DNA of 64,000 bases from Roseivirga seohaensis (GTDB lineage: Bacteria > Bacteroidota > Bacteroidia > Cytophagales > Cyclobacteriaceae): NCBI RefSeq assembly GCF_001592945.1, contig NZ_LRPB01000048.1:434001-498000 (forward strand), given 5' to 3'. A program made the position numbers and the translations under genes. Positions 36,884-45,641 of the stretch are shown here, in pieces. The notes under the pieces were generated by a model. The model had not been told where the DNA came from, did not search any database, and saw only the letters and a program-made list of their open reading frames with translations. Numbering within the stretch: the first letter of the stretch is position 1; every line of letters starts with the position of its first letter.

Positions 36884-37435
36884 TTAAAATTCGCTTTCTA
36901 AAATATTCATTTCACTAATTGGCTCCATTCCTCTGGCGGCATCTCCCATATACTTAAGACTTTCCATTCCTGCATCCATTTTGCTCATGCTACCAAGTTT
37001 ATCAAGATTACTTGAGCCTGAATTCATATAGTTTGAAACCATTACGAGCTGCTTTTTAAGTTCTTGAAGCGCCAATTCAGGGGAGTCAAAAGTATCTTCT
37101 TGCTCATATGTTTTTTGCTGTTGCATAAAGAAGTACGAACTTGTAATTAATACCAGCATTGCTGCTGCCACTCCGGCATACCTTTTAAAATAGCCCGATA
37201 TGTTTATTACTTTCGTTTCAGGTTCTGCCTCAATCATGGCTAAAACTTCCTGATCGAAATCATCACCCAAACTAAGCTCTTGCTCCGACTGAAAGTACCC
37301 AAATAAGGCCTTCAGTTCTTCCATCTCTTCTGAATTGTCGGCATTGGCCACCAATCCCTTCAATTCTTTTTCTTCTTGAATACTTGACTCTGAAGCCCAG
37401 TATTTTTCTAACAATTGCTCTATTCTAGAGTCCAT
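36884..37435 (-). CDS. Anti-sigma-factor-like membrane protein
   Basis: About 183 residues. The N-terminal 75 residues are acidic and helical (IEQLLEKYWASESSIQEEKEL), typical of the short sigma-binding domain of Bacteroidota anti-sigma proteins. One membrane helix follows at about 88-105 (YAGVAAAMLVLITSSYFF), then a C-terminal domain rich in Met and Ser that would be periplasmic. It overlaps the sigma-factor gene by 11 bases. The start at 37435 is preferred over an ATG six bases upstream. No zinc-binding HxxxCxxC motif is seen. Confidence 0.8.
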   Translation of the reverse strand: MDSRIEQLLEKYWASESSIQEEKELKGLVANADNSEEMEELKALFGYFQSEQELSLGDDFDQEVLAMIEAEPETKVINISGYFKRYAGVAAAMLVLITSSYFFMQQQKTYEQEDTFDSPELALQELKKQLVMVSNYMNSGSSNLDKLGSMSKMDAGMESLKYMGDAARGMEPISEMNILESEF

Positions 37436-37937
37436 AAGCATTTTCTTTAATAAGGCTTTCTTTCAATTTTCTGCGTGCTCTAAACAAATTCGTTTTCACC
37501 AAATTGATGTCAATCTCCAGCATATCTGCTATTTCCTTATAGCTATAGCCTTCAATATCTCTTAACTGCATCACCTCTCGTTGTCGACTAGGAAGTGCAT
37601 CAATTAAAAATTGAATGCGGTTCATAATTTCGTTTCGTTCGGTAAGTACAACTGGCGTGTCCTTTTCTTTTCTAGTGTCAAATTCCACTTCAAAAAGATC
37701 CGTTTTCTTAACATGTTTAGACCGTAGCTTATCTAGGGCCTTGTTTCTGGTTACTTGCATACACCAAGCTTCCAGGTTATTAATGTGTTTTACTTCATCC
37801 CTTTTTTCCCACACCTTAATCATACATTCTTGCACCACATCTTTGGCCAATTCTTCATCTTTTACAATGTTGAAGGCAAAGCGGTAAAGTTTGTTCTTTA
37901 AAGGCAGAACGTCCGTTTTGAACTGTGCTACATCCAT
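37425..37937 (-). CDS. ECF RNA polymerase sigma factor
   Basis: About 170 residues with region 2 (LYRFAFNIVKDEELAKDVVQE, DAL-like core WCMQVTRNKALDKLR) and region 4 (LPSRQREVMQLRDIEGYSYKEIAD, then LVKTNLFRARRKL). It is the first gene of a six-gene minus-strand operon: anti-sigma, two DUF4252 proteins and an ABC exporter. It would direct RNA polymerase to envelope-related promoters, probably including its own. The start at 37937 is chosen over an ATG six bases upstream. Confidence 0.92.
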   Translation of the reverse strand: MDVAQFKTDVLPLKNKLYRFAFNIVKDEELAKDVVQECMIKVWEKRDEVKHINNLEAWCMQVTRNKALDKLRSKHVKKTDLFEVEFDTRKEKDTPVVLTERNEIMNRIQFLIDALPSRQREVMQLRDIEGYSYKEIADMLEIDINLVKTNLFRARRKLKESLIKENAYGL

Positions 37938-38002
37938 AATCAAAGGGTAGACGGCATGTTGTTAAGACTTGTTAACATTAGTATTGAAAATTATTTCAAG
38001 AA

Positions 38003-38036
38003 ACAAAAAAACCACCTTTCAGATATAAAAGGCGGC
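38003..38036 (-). terminator. Intrinsic terminator after the TPR lipoprotein gene
   Basis: On the minus strand, an 8-bp stem with one mismatch (38012-38019 with 38028-38035) is followed by a run of seven T. Confidence 0.72.
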
Positions 38037-38065
38037 AGGTACTTTCGAGGAAAAGGTCTTATTCT

Positions 38066-39088
38066 TTACTTACAATACTTTTTTATAAGCATCTCTTTTT
38101 CTGAAGATTCTGACAACGAAAATTTAGCGCAGGCTTCATCCATTCTATCTAATTCAACCAATACTAAACCCCAATAATGATTAAGTAATGGAATGGAGTC
38201 ATCATACTGCGCGGCTAGTTCTATATTTCTTAAAGCTGCATCGAAGCTCTTATTGTCATAGTAGAAAATAGCCTTATTTCGGTAAGCCCAAGGGTTACTA
38301 GGGTCAAGTTTGATCCCCATATTTATATCTGCTTCGGCTTTTTCTAGCTCGCCTAAATTTAAGTATATAAAACCTCTGTTATTACTGAAGTAGCCATTTC
38401 TGCTATCTATCTCTATGGCTTGATTTACTTGCTTCAAAGCTTCCTGGAAATCGCCTTCTTGCGTAGCAATTAAGGCCAAAGTATTATAAATATTAGCTTC
38501 GGTTGCATCAATGCTTATTGCTTTCTGAAGTAATTCACGAGCTTTTTCATATCTATTGGACATATAATATGCATTGGCTTGGTTTACCACAGCTTCTACA
38601 TTGTCAGGATCCTTCTGGTAAGCCATATCAAATTTAGAAATGGCCTCATCATAGCGCTTAAGGTCGGTTAATGCCAAACCTTGATAGAGGTAAGTATAGG
38701 CGCTGTCGGGGTAAACAGTAGCCAAGTATTCCGCATCTTCCAAAGCCCGTTGGTAGCTGCCTGAAACCAAATTCACTTCGAATCTATTTTTATATGCATC
38801 GGTATACGTTGGATCTATTTGCACTATCGCGAAAGTGTAATCATTGAGGGCTTCTGCGTAATGGCCACTTTTATAAAGTGCTACACCTCTATTATTATAA
38901 GCCTCTTTAAACTGTGGGTCTTTGCCAATGGCCTCAGTATATAATCTAATGGCTTCTTTATAGTTTAAATTGGCCAATTCATTATTCCCCATCAATAAAA
39001 ATCTTCCAGCTTTTGCCTTGTCATTATCGCAGCTCAAGGTGGTGCAGAAGAGTATAAGGATTAGGTAGAAATATTTAGTTTTTTGCAT
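38066..39088 (-). CDS. Tetratricopeptide-repeat lipoprotein
   Basis: A 340-residue predicted lipoprotein (LSC, Cys20). The start is set at 39088: the same frame is open to 39190, but those extra codons would overlap dgkA and lack a signal. The mature protein is about eight TPR units of 34 residues, with typical spacing of Gly/Ala/Tyr/Pro (GVALYKSGHYAEALNDY, AIFYYDNKSFDAALRNI). It should be a periplasmic-side scaffold for protein interactions; the partner is unknown. Confidence 0.88.
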   Translation of the reverse strand: MQKTKYFYLILILFCTTLSCDNDKAKAGRFLLMGNNELANLNYKEAIRLYTEAIGKDPQFKEAYNNRGVALYKSGHYAEALNDYTFAIVQIDPTYTDAYKNRFEVNLVSGSYQRALEDAEYLATVYPDSAYTYLYQGLALTDLKRYDEAISKFDMAYQKDPDNVEAVVNQANAYYMSNRYEKARELLQKAISIDATEANIYNTLALIATQEGDFQEALKQVNQAIEIDSRNGYFSNNRGFIYLNLGELEKAEADINMGIKLDPSNPWAYRNKAIFYYDNKSFDAALRNIELAAQYDDSIPLLNHYWGLVLVELDRMDEACAKFSLSESSEKEMLIKKYCK

Positions 39089-39162
39089 AACACCCAAAAT
39101 TAGTCCTCGTGCTTTTACGAACCTACTTTTCATTGCGTTATAAATCTTCTTACTTTTAACGG

Positions 39163-39528
39163 ATGTCTGAAAAATTCTCAGTTTTAGCACGTTTAAAAAG
39201 CTTCAATTTTGCTTTCAAAGGGCTTTGGCATGTAGTTCGGCACGAACATAACTTCAGAGTTCATTTGTTCGCAGCAATGTTGGTTATTGCTTTGAGCGCT
39301 TACGTAAACTTGACTATGAATGAGTGGTTGTGGGTGATTTCAGCAATCGCAATGGTTTTGGTGGCCGAACTTTTTAACTCATCTATCGAAAAGCTAGTTG
39401 ACTTGGTTTCGCCAGCATTTAACCCCAAGGCAGGAATTGTAAAGGACATTGCCGCTGCGGCTGTTCTGATTACAGCTGTTGCCGCTGCAATTATAGGCAT
39501 ACTTATTTTTTACCCATATTTTTTTTAA
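39163..39528 (+). CDS. dgkA: Diacylglycerol/undecaprenol kinase
   Basis: A 121-residue DgkA-family membrane kinase. It has an N-terminal amphipathic helix, three membrane helices and the signature AELFNSSIEKLVDLV ending in AGIVKDIAAAAVL. It phosphorylates diacylglycerol or, as in Gram-positive relatives, undecaprenol, recycling lipid carriers used in wall and LPS synthesis. It is divergent from the TPR lipoprotein gene (74-base spacer) and is followed after three bases by the DUF1801 gene, so the two are co-transcribed. Confidence 0.92.
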   Translation: MSEKFSVLARLKSFNFAFKGLWHVVRHEHNFRVHLFAAMLVIALSAYVNLTMNEWLWVISAIAMVLVAELFNSSIEKLVDLVSPAFNPKAGIVKDIAAAAVLITAVAAAIIGILIFYPYFF

Positions 39529-39531
39529 CTC

Positions 39532-39954
39532 ATGACAAAAGCACAAAACAAGACTACCGAAACTAATGCAAGTGTTTCCGATTTTTTAAACAGTATAGCA
39601 GAGGAAAAGAAAAAGAACGATTGCGTTCTGATTAACACCCTAATGGAAGAGATTACTGGAGAAGCTCCAAAAATGTGGGGACCTTCCATTGTTGGTTTTG
39701 GTACTTATCATTACAAATATGACAGCGGAAGAGAAGGTGATTTTCTGAAAATCGGATTTTCTCCAAGGGTTCAAAATCTTACGCTATATATAATGCCCGG
39801 TTTTGAAAAATATGAAGATTATATGGCAAGGCTGGGCAAATACAAAACGGGAAAATCATGTCTATACATTAAGAAAATTGAAGATGTGGATATTGAAATA
39901 TTGAAGCTCTTAATTAAGGATTCCTACGAATACATGACTAACAAATATGGATGA
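39532..39954 (+). CDS. DUF1801 family protein
   Basis: A 140-residue cytoplasmic protein. The core MWGPSIVGFGTYHYKYDSG, EGDFLKIGFSPR and LTLYIMPGFEKY are the hallmark of DUF1801 (YdhG-like). The C-terminal LGKYKTGKSCLYIKKIEDVD is also conserved. It has no known enzymatic role. It follows dgkA by three bases and overlaps the next small gene by eight. Confidence 0.9.
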   Translation: MTKAQNKTTETNASVSDFLNSIAEEKKKNDCVLINTLMEEITGEAPKMWGPSIVGFGTYHYKYDSGREGDFLKIGFSPRVQNLTLYIMPGFEKYEDYMARLGKYKTGKSCLYIKKIEDVDIEILKLLIKDSYEYMTNKYG

Positions 39955-40222
39955 TAGAAGAACGCGTTCCGAGCGCTTTGGGATAAAATGGAGATGGTTA
40001 TTTCTAGTGGGTGGAATAATCTATTTGGCTAATGGAATCAGCACTATAATTAAACCTAAAGAAATATACAGCTATTTAGGCTTTGATTTTAACCGCTGGC
40101 TTTACATTGCGCTTCACCTGTTTGTGGCTTTTCTTCTGCTACTATTATTTATTAAAAACCAGAAGTTGCTAAGACAACAAATTAAGGATGAAGTTATGAG
40201 GCAGCACAATGAGGAACATTAG
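39947..40222 (+). CDS. Small hypothetical membrane protein
   Basis: A 91-residue protein with a basic N-terminus and two membrane helices (about 17-35 and 50-69), then a charged C-terminal tail of 20 residues. It is not recognised as a named family. It overlaps the DUF1801 gene by eight bases, which supports it being a real gene in the dgkA unit. Confidence 0.7.
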   Translation: MDDRRTRSERFGIKWRWLFLVGGIIYLANGISTIIKPKEIYSYLGFDFNRWLYIALHLFVAFLLLLLFIKNQKLLRQQIKDEVMRQHNEEH

Positions 40223-40237
40223 TCGAAAATTACTTTC

Positions 40238-40252
40238 TAGGTGATTCACCTA
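40238..40252 (+). terminator. Short palindrome after the dgkA unit
   Basis: TAGGTGA-T-TCACCTA is a perfect 7-bp inverted repeat followed by TTTT. It may be a weak terminator or a regulator binding site for the lipoprotein gene that follows. Confidence 0.4.
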
Positions 40253-40316
40253 TTTTGAACAAATTCAAGAAAACAAAGTGGGGTATTCACTATCAAATTG
40301 GTAGTAGTTGAAGTCA

Positions 40317-40667
40317 ATGAAATACACTTTTACCTCACTACTTCTATTGGGAGTTTTGTTCACCGGATGCAACTCTCATGATGATCTAAGTCGTTCTGAA
40401 AATATTCAGAATGAAGACAGCATGATTCATAGAAACATGCACAAAGAAGCGTCTGAATTACTTAAGGACATGAGTTCAATTATCCAATCTGGCCTCTTCA
40501 AATTCGAGATTTATAACATAGAAGGAGTATTGATTGAAGTATTAAACAACACATCAGATATTTCAAGTGGTTTTATCAAGAAGTTTGACCCATGCCATAT
40601 GAGCATCAAACCAGTTAAAGTAGAAGGAAAATTCATAATCGAAACATCAACCACCTCAGAACTATAA
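40317..40667 (+). CDS. Small hypothetical lipoprotein
   Basis: A 116-residue lipoprotein with a clear signal and lipobox LFTGC (Cys18). The ATG at 40317 is chosen over an in-frame TTG at 40308. The mature part contains a helix (HKEASELLKDMSSII) and short strands, and one further Cys. It is not recognised as a known family. It is convergent with the ABC1 kinase gene, only two bases apart. Confidence 0.7.
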   Translation: MKYTFTSLLLLGVLFTGCNSHDDLSRSENIQNEDSMIHRNMHKEASELLKDMSSIIQSGLFKFEIYNIEGVLIEVLNNTSDISSGFIKKFDPCHMSIKPVKVEGKFIIETSTTSEL

Positions 40668-40669
40668 TA

Positions 40670-41989
40670 CTAAACAGCCACTTTTATGGCCCATTCTGGC
40701 TTGGTGGTTTTTACTTTCGCTTTCAATTCATTCAGAATATTATAGAGACCAAAATAAGTACGGTTAATATACAGTCCATCTCTTGCTCCCCTAGCCCTTT
40801 CACTTTCTCTGAACTTAGGTGACTGAGAAATCACTTCTCCCATCTCGTAGATTTTCCTGAAATAACTATCATCACCAAAATCGAATTCATCTTGATGAAA
40901 TGGCTGCCCCAAAATTCCCATCATATCTTTGATAACAGCGGAAAAATAGGCTTTATCGTCTGCTTTGTCATCGGGATAAATAAACTGTAGTTGAGTAAAA
41001 AGTTCTTCCAACTCTTTATCTTCATGAAGAATATCCTTTCTGATTAGCTTGAAATATGGATCATAAAACTCATTGGGAATTACCTTAACACAGCCAAAAT
41101 CGATTACTCCCAAAACGGCATCATCGCTAATAATAAAATTACCAGGGTGTGGGTCGGCATGTACTTGCCTTAAAGTATGGATTTGGAAATCGTAAAAATC
41201 CCAAAGCGCCTGCCCTACCTTGTTTCGGTCGGCTTGCGATGGATTCGACTTTATAAACTCCTTAAGCACTTTGCCATCCATCCAGTCCATGGTAATGATG
41301 CGCTCATCAGATAGCTTAGGGTAATACTTCGGAAACCGGATGTTCTCAATATGAGTACAGGCTTCTGAGATTTCAACCGACCGCTGCACTTCTAACAAAT
41401 AATCGGTTTCTTCAATCAGCTTTGTTTCTACCTCTTCCATATAATGGTCGAGATCCTTTTCATTTAAATTCATTAACCGAACCGCAAACGGACGCACCAA
41501 TTTAAGGTCGGAACGAACACTGGATGCTACTCCAGGGTATTGAATTTTAACAGCATACTCTTTCCCATCCAAGGTAGCTTTGTGCACCTGCCCAATAGAG
41601 GCTGCATTTACTGCATTTTTAGTGAAGGTCTCAAAAATTTGAGTGGGCGACTTTTTAAAATATTGTTGAAAGGTTTTTACCACCAAAGGGTAAGACAATG
41701 GAGGGGCACTGTATTGTGCCATAGAGAATTTATCTTGGTAAGCTGTTGGAAGCATGTTTTTATCCATGCTCATCATTTGAGCCACCTTTAATGCACTACC
41801 CTTTAACTCGCTCAAAGAATTATAAATATCCCGAGCATTGTCTTCGTGCAGTTGATCTTTTGAAAGAGACGGATTCATTACTTTTTTGGCGTAATGTTTC
41901 ATGTAATTACCTCCCACTTTGGCGCCTGTAGTTACAAACTTAGCCGCCCTCTGCACTTTTCCTGTAGGTATTTTTGATTGTTCTTTCAT
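40670..41989 (-). CDS. ABC1/UbiB (COQ8-like) atypical kinase
   Basis: A 439-residue protein with ABC1-family signatures: a KxGQ-like helix in LKGSALKVAQMMS, the Ala-rich nucleotide loop NAASIGQVHKA, YAVKIQYPGV (VAIK-like Lys), the catalytic ADPHPGNF and metal-binding VIDFG. There is no membrane helix at the C-terminus, unlike E. coli UbiB. Such proteins support quinone biosynthesis through an ATPase activity. In this menaquinone-type bacterium the link is by family only. It follows a TetR gene by 53 bases on the same strand. Confidence 0.88.
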   Translation of the reverse strand: MKEQSKIPTGKVQRAAKFVTTGAKVGGNYMKHYAKKVMNPSLSKDQLHEDNARDIYNSLSELKGSALKVAQMMSMDKNMLPTAYQDKFSMAQYSAPPLSYPLVVKTFQQYFKKSPTQIFETFTKNAVNAASIGQVHKATLDGKEYAVKIQYPGVASSVRSDLKLVRPFAVRLMNLNEKDLDHYMEEVETKLIEETDYLLEVQRSVEISEACTHIENIRFPKYYPKLSDERIITMDWMDGKVLKEFIKSNPSQADRNKVGQALWDFYDFQIHTLRQVHADPHPGNFIISDDAVLGVIDFGCVKVIPNEFYDPYFKLIRKDILHEDKELEELFTQLQFIYPDDKADDKAYFSAVIKDMMGILGQPFHQDEFDFGDDSYFRKIYEMGEVISQSPKFRESERARGARDGLYINRTYFGLYNILNELKAKVKTTKPEWAIKVAV

Positions 41990-42042
41990 CTTATATATTA
42001 CAACCTTCCTAAGATTTAAAACCCTTGGAGGGTCAGTTTCAT

Positions 42043-42711
42043 TTATCTATTCTGAAAAAGGAATTTCCCGAAATCAATCATGGCATCCAATGGCCCTCTC
42101 CCCATTAAATCAAAGGATAAATTGACAGCTTTTTCAATGGCTTCATCCGTTTTCTCAAATGCTTTGGAGTCATCTTTCATCCAGAAATTGAATACGAATA
42201 AAAACTGAAGCCAAATTCCTTCATCGTACTTATCGCCAATGTAAGGTCTGTTTTGCACCTCTTCGGTTTCTTTAGCTTCGGTCAAAACTTCATTCACAAA
42301 ATCCTTAAAATCTTTTCTGAATTCTTTAAGGTGTGCAGGAGTAAACTCTGGCTTGATTGTTTTCTTAACAGTGAGAAGAATGAAACTTCGGTTACTTTTC
42401 AGCACTTCTATGAAGGTGAAATAAAAGGCCAAAAGTTTTTCTCGAGCCGAATATTCCGCATAAACCTCTTCGGCTTTAATTGCCGTAATGGTTTCTTGGA
42501 GCCAATCGCGCCAAAGCTCTTTTTCTAGGGTATCAAAAGAATTGAAGTTTTCGTAAAAAGCCTCTTCCTTAATCTTCAGTTCTTTCACAAACTTAAAGAT
42601 AGAAGCAGGTCTGTTTCCGTGTTCAAGAATATGCTCAATGTAGGCCTTCTTGAGTTTTTCTGAATCGTTTACCTTCGCTTTAGAAGATTTACTTGTAGTC
42701 TTCTTTTCCAT
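42043..42711 (-). CDS. TetR-family regulator
   Basis: A 222-residue protein with a Lys/Ser-rich N-terminal tail and a diverged TetR helix-turn-helix (residues about 20-65). It reads IKEEAFYENFNSFDTLEKELW where YRYF-x-KE-L is usual. The C-terminal helical domain includes DKYDEGIWLQFLFVFNFWMKD, seen in TetR proteins next to ABC1 kinases. It probably regulates its own unit with the kinase gene. The HTH is weak, so the DNA-binding role is inferred. Confidence 0.75.
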   Translation of the reverse strand: MEKKTTSKSSKAKVNDSEKLKKAYIEHILEHGNRPASIFKFVKELKIKEEAFYENFNSFDTLEKELWRDWLQETITAIKAEEVYAEYSAREKLLAFYFTFIEVLKSNRSFILLTVKKTIKPEFTPAHLKEFRKDFKDFVNEVLTEAKETEEVQNRPYIGDKYDEGIWLQFLFVFNFWMKDDSKAFEKTDEAIEKAVNLSFDLMGRGPLDAMIDFGKFLFQNR

Positions 42712-42787
42712 GATTCGATTAACCTAAGTTGTAAGCAAAAGGTTATTGTAGAAGGGTATTATTTTCAAAAAAACATTCATTCAAATC

Positions 42788-43483
42788 CTAAACTGTTCTA
42801 CGCTGAATTTCGCTCAAAAAATCCTCCTTATATGACTCTCCTATTGGAATCCATTGTTCCTTAATTTTCACTTTGCTCTTTTCAATAATATCGATGGCGT
42901 CAATCGCAATCACAAAGGATTTGTGTACGCGTGAAAATCGGTTTGAAGGCAAAGTGGGCAAGAGTTTAGAGAAGCTTTGCAGAATCATAATCTTCTCGTT
43001 CGGGGTAACTATGCGCAAATAATCTTTCATGCCTTCTATGTATAAAATATCGGACAGGCGTATTTTCTTTGTTTTGTATTCTGTCTTCACAAATACATAA
43101 TCATTCGCTTCCTTTTCTAATGGCTCTTGCGATCCTTTGATACGCTGAACAGACTTAAGAAAACGTTCAAACGAAATTGGTTTGAGTAGGTAATCTTTCG
43201 CATCTAGTTCAAAACCCTCTACCGCATAATGGTTATAGGCCGTAGTAAAAATCACATCACATTTCTTACCTATCAATTGAGCCACTTGTATGCCTGACAA
43301 ATCGGGCATTTGAATATCTAAAAAAAGTAAATCAATAGCACTGTTATTAATATGTTCAATGGCCTCTATGCCTTTATCAAAGCTTCCGACAAAACTTAAC
43401 CACGGCACTTTACCAATATACTCTTCCAAAATTTCTATGGCCAACGGTTCGTCATCGACAATCAGGCACCTAATTTTATCCAT
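42788..43483 (-). CDS. LytTR-family response regulator
   Basis: A 231-residue protein with a receiver domain (acidic pocket D10/D11, phospho-acceptor D56 in LFLDIQMP, T80, K101 in LLKPI) and a C-terminal LytTR DNA-binding domain (residues about 130-228; YIEGMKDYLRIV and RVHKSFVIAID). Its ATG overlaps the end of the histidine kinase gene by eight bases. Likely targets are the divergent ABC/serine hydrolase operon and its own promoter. Confidence 0.93.
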   Translation of the reverse strand: MDKIRCLIVDDEPLAIEILEEYIGKVPWLSFVGSFDKGIEAIEHINNSAIDLLFLDIQMPDLSGIQVAQLIGKKCDVIFTTAYNHYAVEGFELDAKDYLLKPISFERFLKSVQRIKGSQEPLEKEANDYVFVKTEYKTKKIRLSDILYIEGMKDYLRIVTPNEKIMILQSFSKLLPTLPSNRFSRVHKSFVIAIDAIDIIEKSKVKIKEQWIPIGESYKEDFLSEIQRRTV

Positions 43484-44546
43484 GATTTCTAATGGTTAGT
43501 TTTATGTTGAAATGCAATTCAGTTTGCTCTACTTCTAAGTCGAAGTCTGAAGGATAAATAAGCTCTAATCTACGTCTAATATTCCCCAGCCCTATTCCGC
43601 CTACACTGTCTTTTTGTGGAGGATCATTCCTTCCTACAATTCCATTATTTACCTCATACACCAAATCGTCTTTAACTCTCAATTGAATTTGAATGGCATC
43701 AGGGCGATTAAGTTGGGCACCATGCTTAAAAGCGTTTTCAACAAAAGGAAACAAGATCAGTGGTGCAATATGCTTTTCAGAAACATCACCTTCTACCTTA
43801 AAACTCACTATACCCTTGGCTTTAAACCTAAGTTCTTGAAGGTCGATAAAGCTTTGGAGGTATTGAAGTTCTTTCTTCAAGGGCACCAAATCAGTATTCG
43901 AATCATAAATCATATAGCGCATCAATTCCGAAAGTTTCATAATAGCCTCTGGTGCTCCATCTGCCTTTTTATAGGCCAACGTGTGAATATTATTGAGCGT
44001 ATTGAAAAGGAAATGAGGGTTAATTTGTGACTTAAGGAAAGCCAGTTCACTGGTGAGGTTTTGATTTTCAAGCTCTCTTCTGATTCGTAAATTCTTAAAC
44101 CAGTCGAAAGTAAACTTGCCAATGCCTGCCATCATTACTACAAATAAACAGGACAACACCCGCACCCCATAGGCTGTCCAAAAGCGTGATTTTGCTAAAG
44201 CCGCTATGGGCGTAATATCTGTAGGAAAGAAATGTGTTAAAGCCGAATTCATTAAAAACACCAAAAATGGGTATACGGCAAGCATCAATAATATCAGACC
44301 AAAAAACCGACCTGCTTTTCGATTCATTAGCAATTTGGGTATGCTAATGCTATAGAGGTAGTAGAATACACTCATATCGACAATAGCCACTGAAATAAAG
44401 TACCAAACACTAAATTCAGTACTAAAACGGCTACTCAAAAAAGTCAGTTTGATAAAGGAAAAGTAAAGTCCCCAAGCAATAACATGCAGAACGACTATTA
44501 CCAAGTCTTCCTGATGTTGCTCAAGCCAAGTCTTAAAATTCTTCAT
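43476..44546 (-). CDS. LytS/YehU-type sensor histidine kinase
   Basis: A 356-residue membrane kinase with four N-terminal helices (about residues 17-160), a His_kinase domain with phospho-acceptor His178 in INPHFLFNTLNNI, the ATP lid residues in FPFVENAFKHG and the Gly-rich box GIGLGNIRRRLE. There is no large extracytoplasmic sensor, so it may sense a membrane event such as exporter activity. It pairs with the overlapping LytTR regulator gene. Confidence 0.93.
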   Translation of the reverse strand: MKNFKTWLEQHQEDLVIVVLHVIAWGLYFSFIKLTFLSSRFSTEFSVWYFISVAIVDMSVFYYLYSISIPKLLMNRKAGRFFGLILLMLAVYPFLVFLMNSALTHFFPTDITPIAALAKSRFWTAYGVRVLSCLFVVMMAGIGKFTFDWFKNLRIRRELENQNLTSELAFLKSQINPHFLFNTLNNIHTLAYKKADGAPEAIMKLSELMRYMIYDSNTDLVPLKKELQYLQSFIDLQELRFKAKGIVSFKVEGDVSEKHIAPLILFPFVENAFKHGAQLNRPDAIQIQLRVKDDLVYEVNNGIVGRNDPPQKDSVGGIGLGNIRRRLELIYPSDFDLEVEQTELHFNIKLTIRNHG

Positions 44547-44723
44547 TCCCTTAGAGGACGACTGAAATGAAGAAAGGTCTCAAAACCCGATAGCTAATTA
44601 AAACACATGATTTTGGTAGAGCATTAGCTCCTATTGATCTAGATAGTTAGTCGATTGGTATAATTAAAAACTGTTAGGAAGTCAAAACCAATTCCCCATC
44701 GTCTTTCCCCTAAATACTAAAAA

Positions 44724-45641
44724 ATGCCAAAGTCAATTATTCAAACCAACAATTTAACCTTCAATTTCGGCAGCTTTAAAGCATTAGATCAAGTAAATCT
44801 AAATGTACCCGAAGGTAGCATTTATGGTTTCTTAGGGCCAAATGGAGCAGGTAAAACCACTACCATTAGAATTCTACTCGATCTTTTTCATTCCAAACCG
44901 GGACAAGTAAAATTATTCGGCCAAGAACTTCTTGCCAACAAGGTAGAACTCCTAGGCAAGGTAGGTGCACTGATTGAAAACCCTTCTATCTATAAACACC
45001 TTACTGGTCGACAAAACCTTGAAGTGGTCAGGCGCATGATTGGCGCTCCAAAGTCTAGAATTGACGAAGTGCTAAAAATCGTTCGGCTGACGGATAACGC
45101 AAATAAAAAAGCGAAGAACTATTCTTTGGGAATGTGCCAAAGGCTCGGGCTTGCTTCTGCCCTACTCAGCGACCCTGATCTGCTCATCTTAGACGAGCCC
45201 ACAAACGGACTTGACCCGAGTGGTATTATCGAAATGCGCGAATTGATTATTCGCTTGAATAAAGAACACGGTAAAACAATTTTCCTATCGAGCCATATTC
45301 TTACTGAAATCGAAAAAATGGCCACCGATGTAGCCATTATAGACCAGGGCAAAATCATGTATGAAGGCAAGCTCGATGGGCTTCATAACAACGACTCTAG
45401 TCAGTTTTTAGAAATTAAGCTCGACAACTCTCAAAAGGCAATCGAAATAATCAAAGAGTTGAATTACACCATCTCTGAGCATGACAGTAAAACGATAACT
45501 TTGCCTATAATGGACAAAACTGATATTTCAAAAATCAACAAAGCTTTGGTGCAAAACGATATTGAAGTCTATCAGCTTAAATCTACTGAGGAAACCCTCG
45601 AAGCCATCTTCCTAAACCTTACCAAAAAATTAGACCAATGA
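44724..45641 (+). CDS. ABC transporter ATP-binding protein
   Basis: A 305-residue BcrA-type ATPase: Walker A GPNGAGKT, signature YSLGMCQ, Walker B LLILDEP, and SSHILTEIEK as the H-loop. The C-terminal 80 residues are the usual extension of peptide-resistance exporters. It starts an operon divergent from the LytTR two-component genes (177-base spacer) and overlaps the permease gene by four bases. Substrate unknown; bacitracin-like or antimicrobial peptide export fits the gene context. Confidence 0.92.
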   Translation: MPKSIIQTNNLTFNFGSFKALDQVNLNVPEGSIYGFLGPNGAGKTTTIRILLDLFHSKPGQVKLFGQELLANKVELLGKVGALIENPSIYKHLTGRQNLEVVRRMIGAPKSRIDEVLKIVRLTDNANKKAKNYSLGMCQRLGLASALLSDPDLLILDEPTNGLDPSGIIEMRELIIRLNKEHGKTIFLSSHILTEIEKMATDVAIIDQGKIMYEGKLDGLHNNDSSQFLEIKLDNSQKAIEIIKELNYTISEHDSKTITLPIMDKTDISKINKALVQNDIEVYQLKSTEETLEAIFLNLTKKLDQ

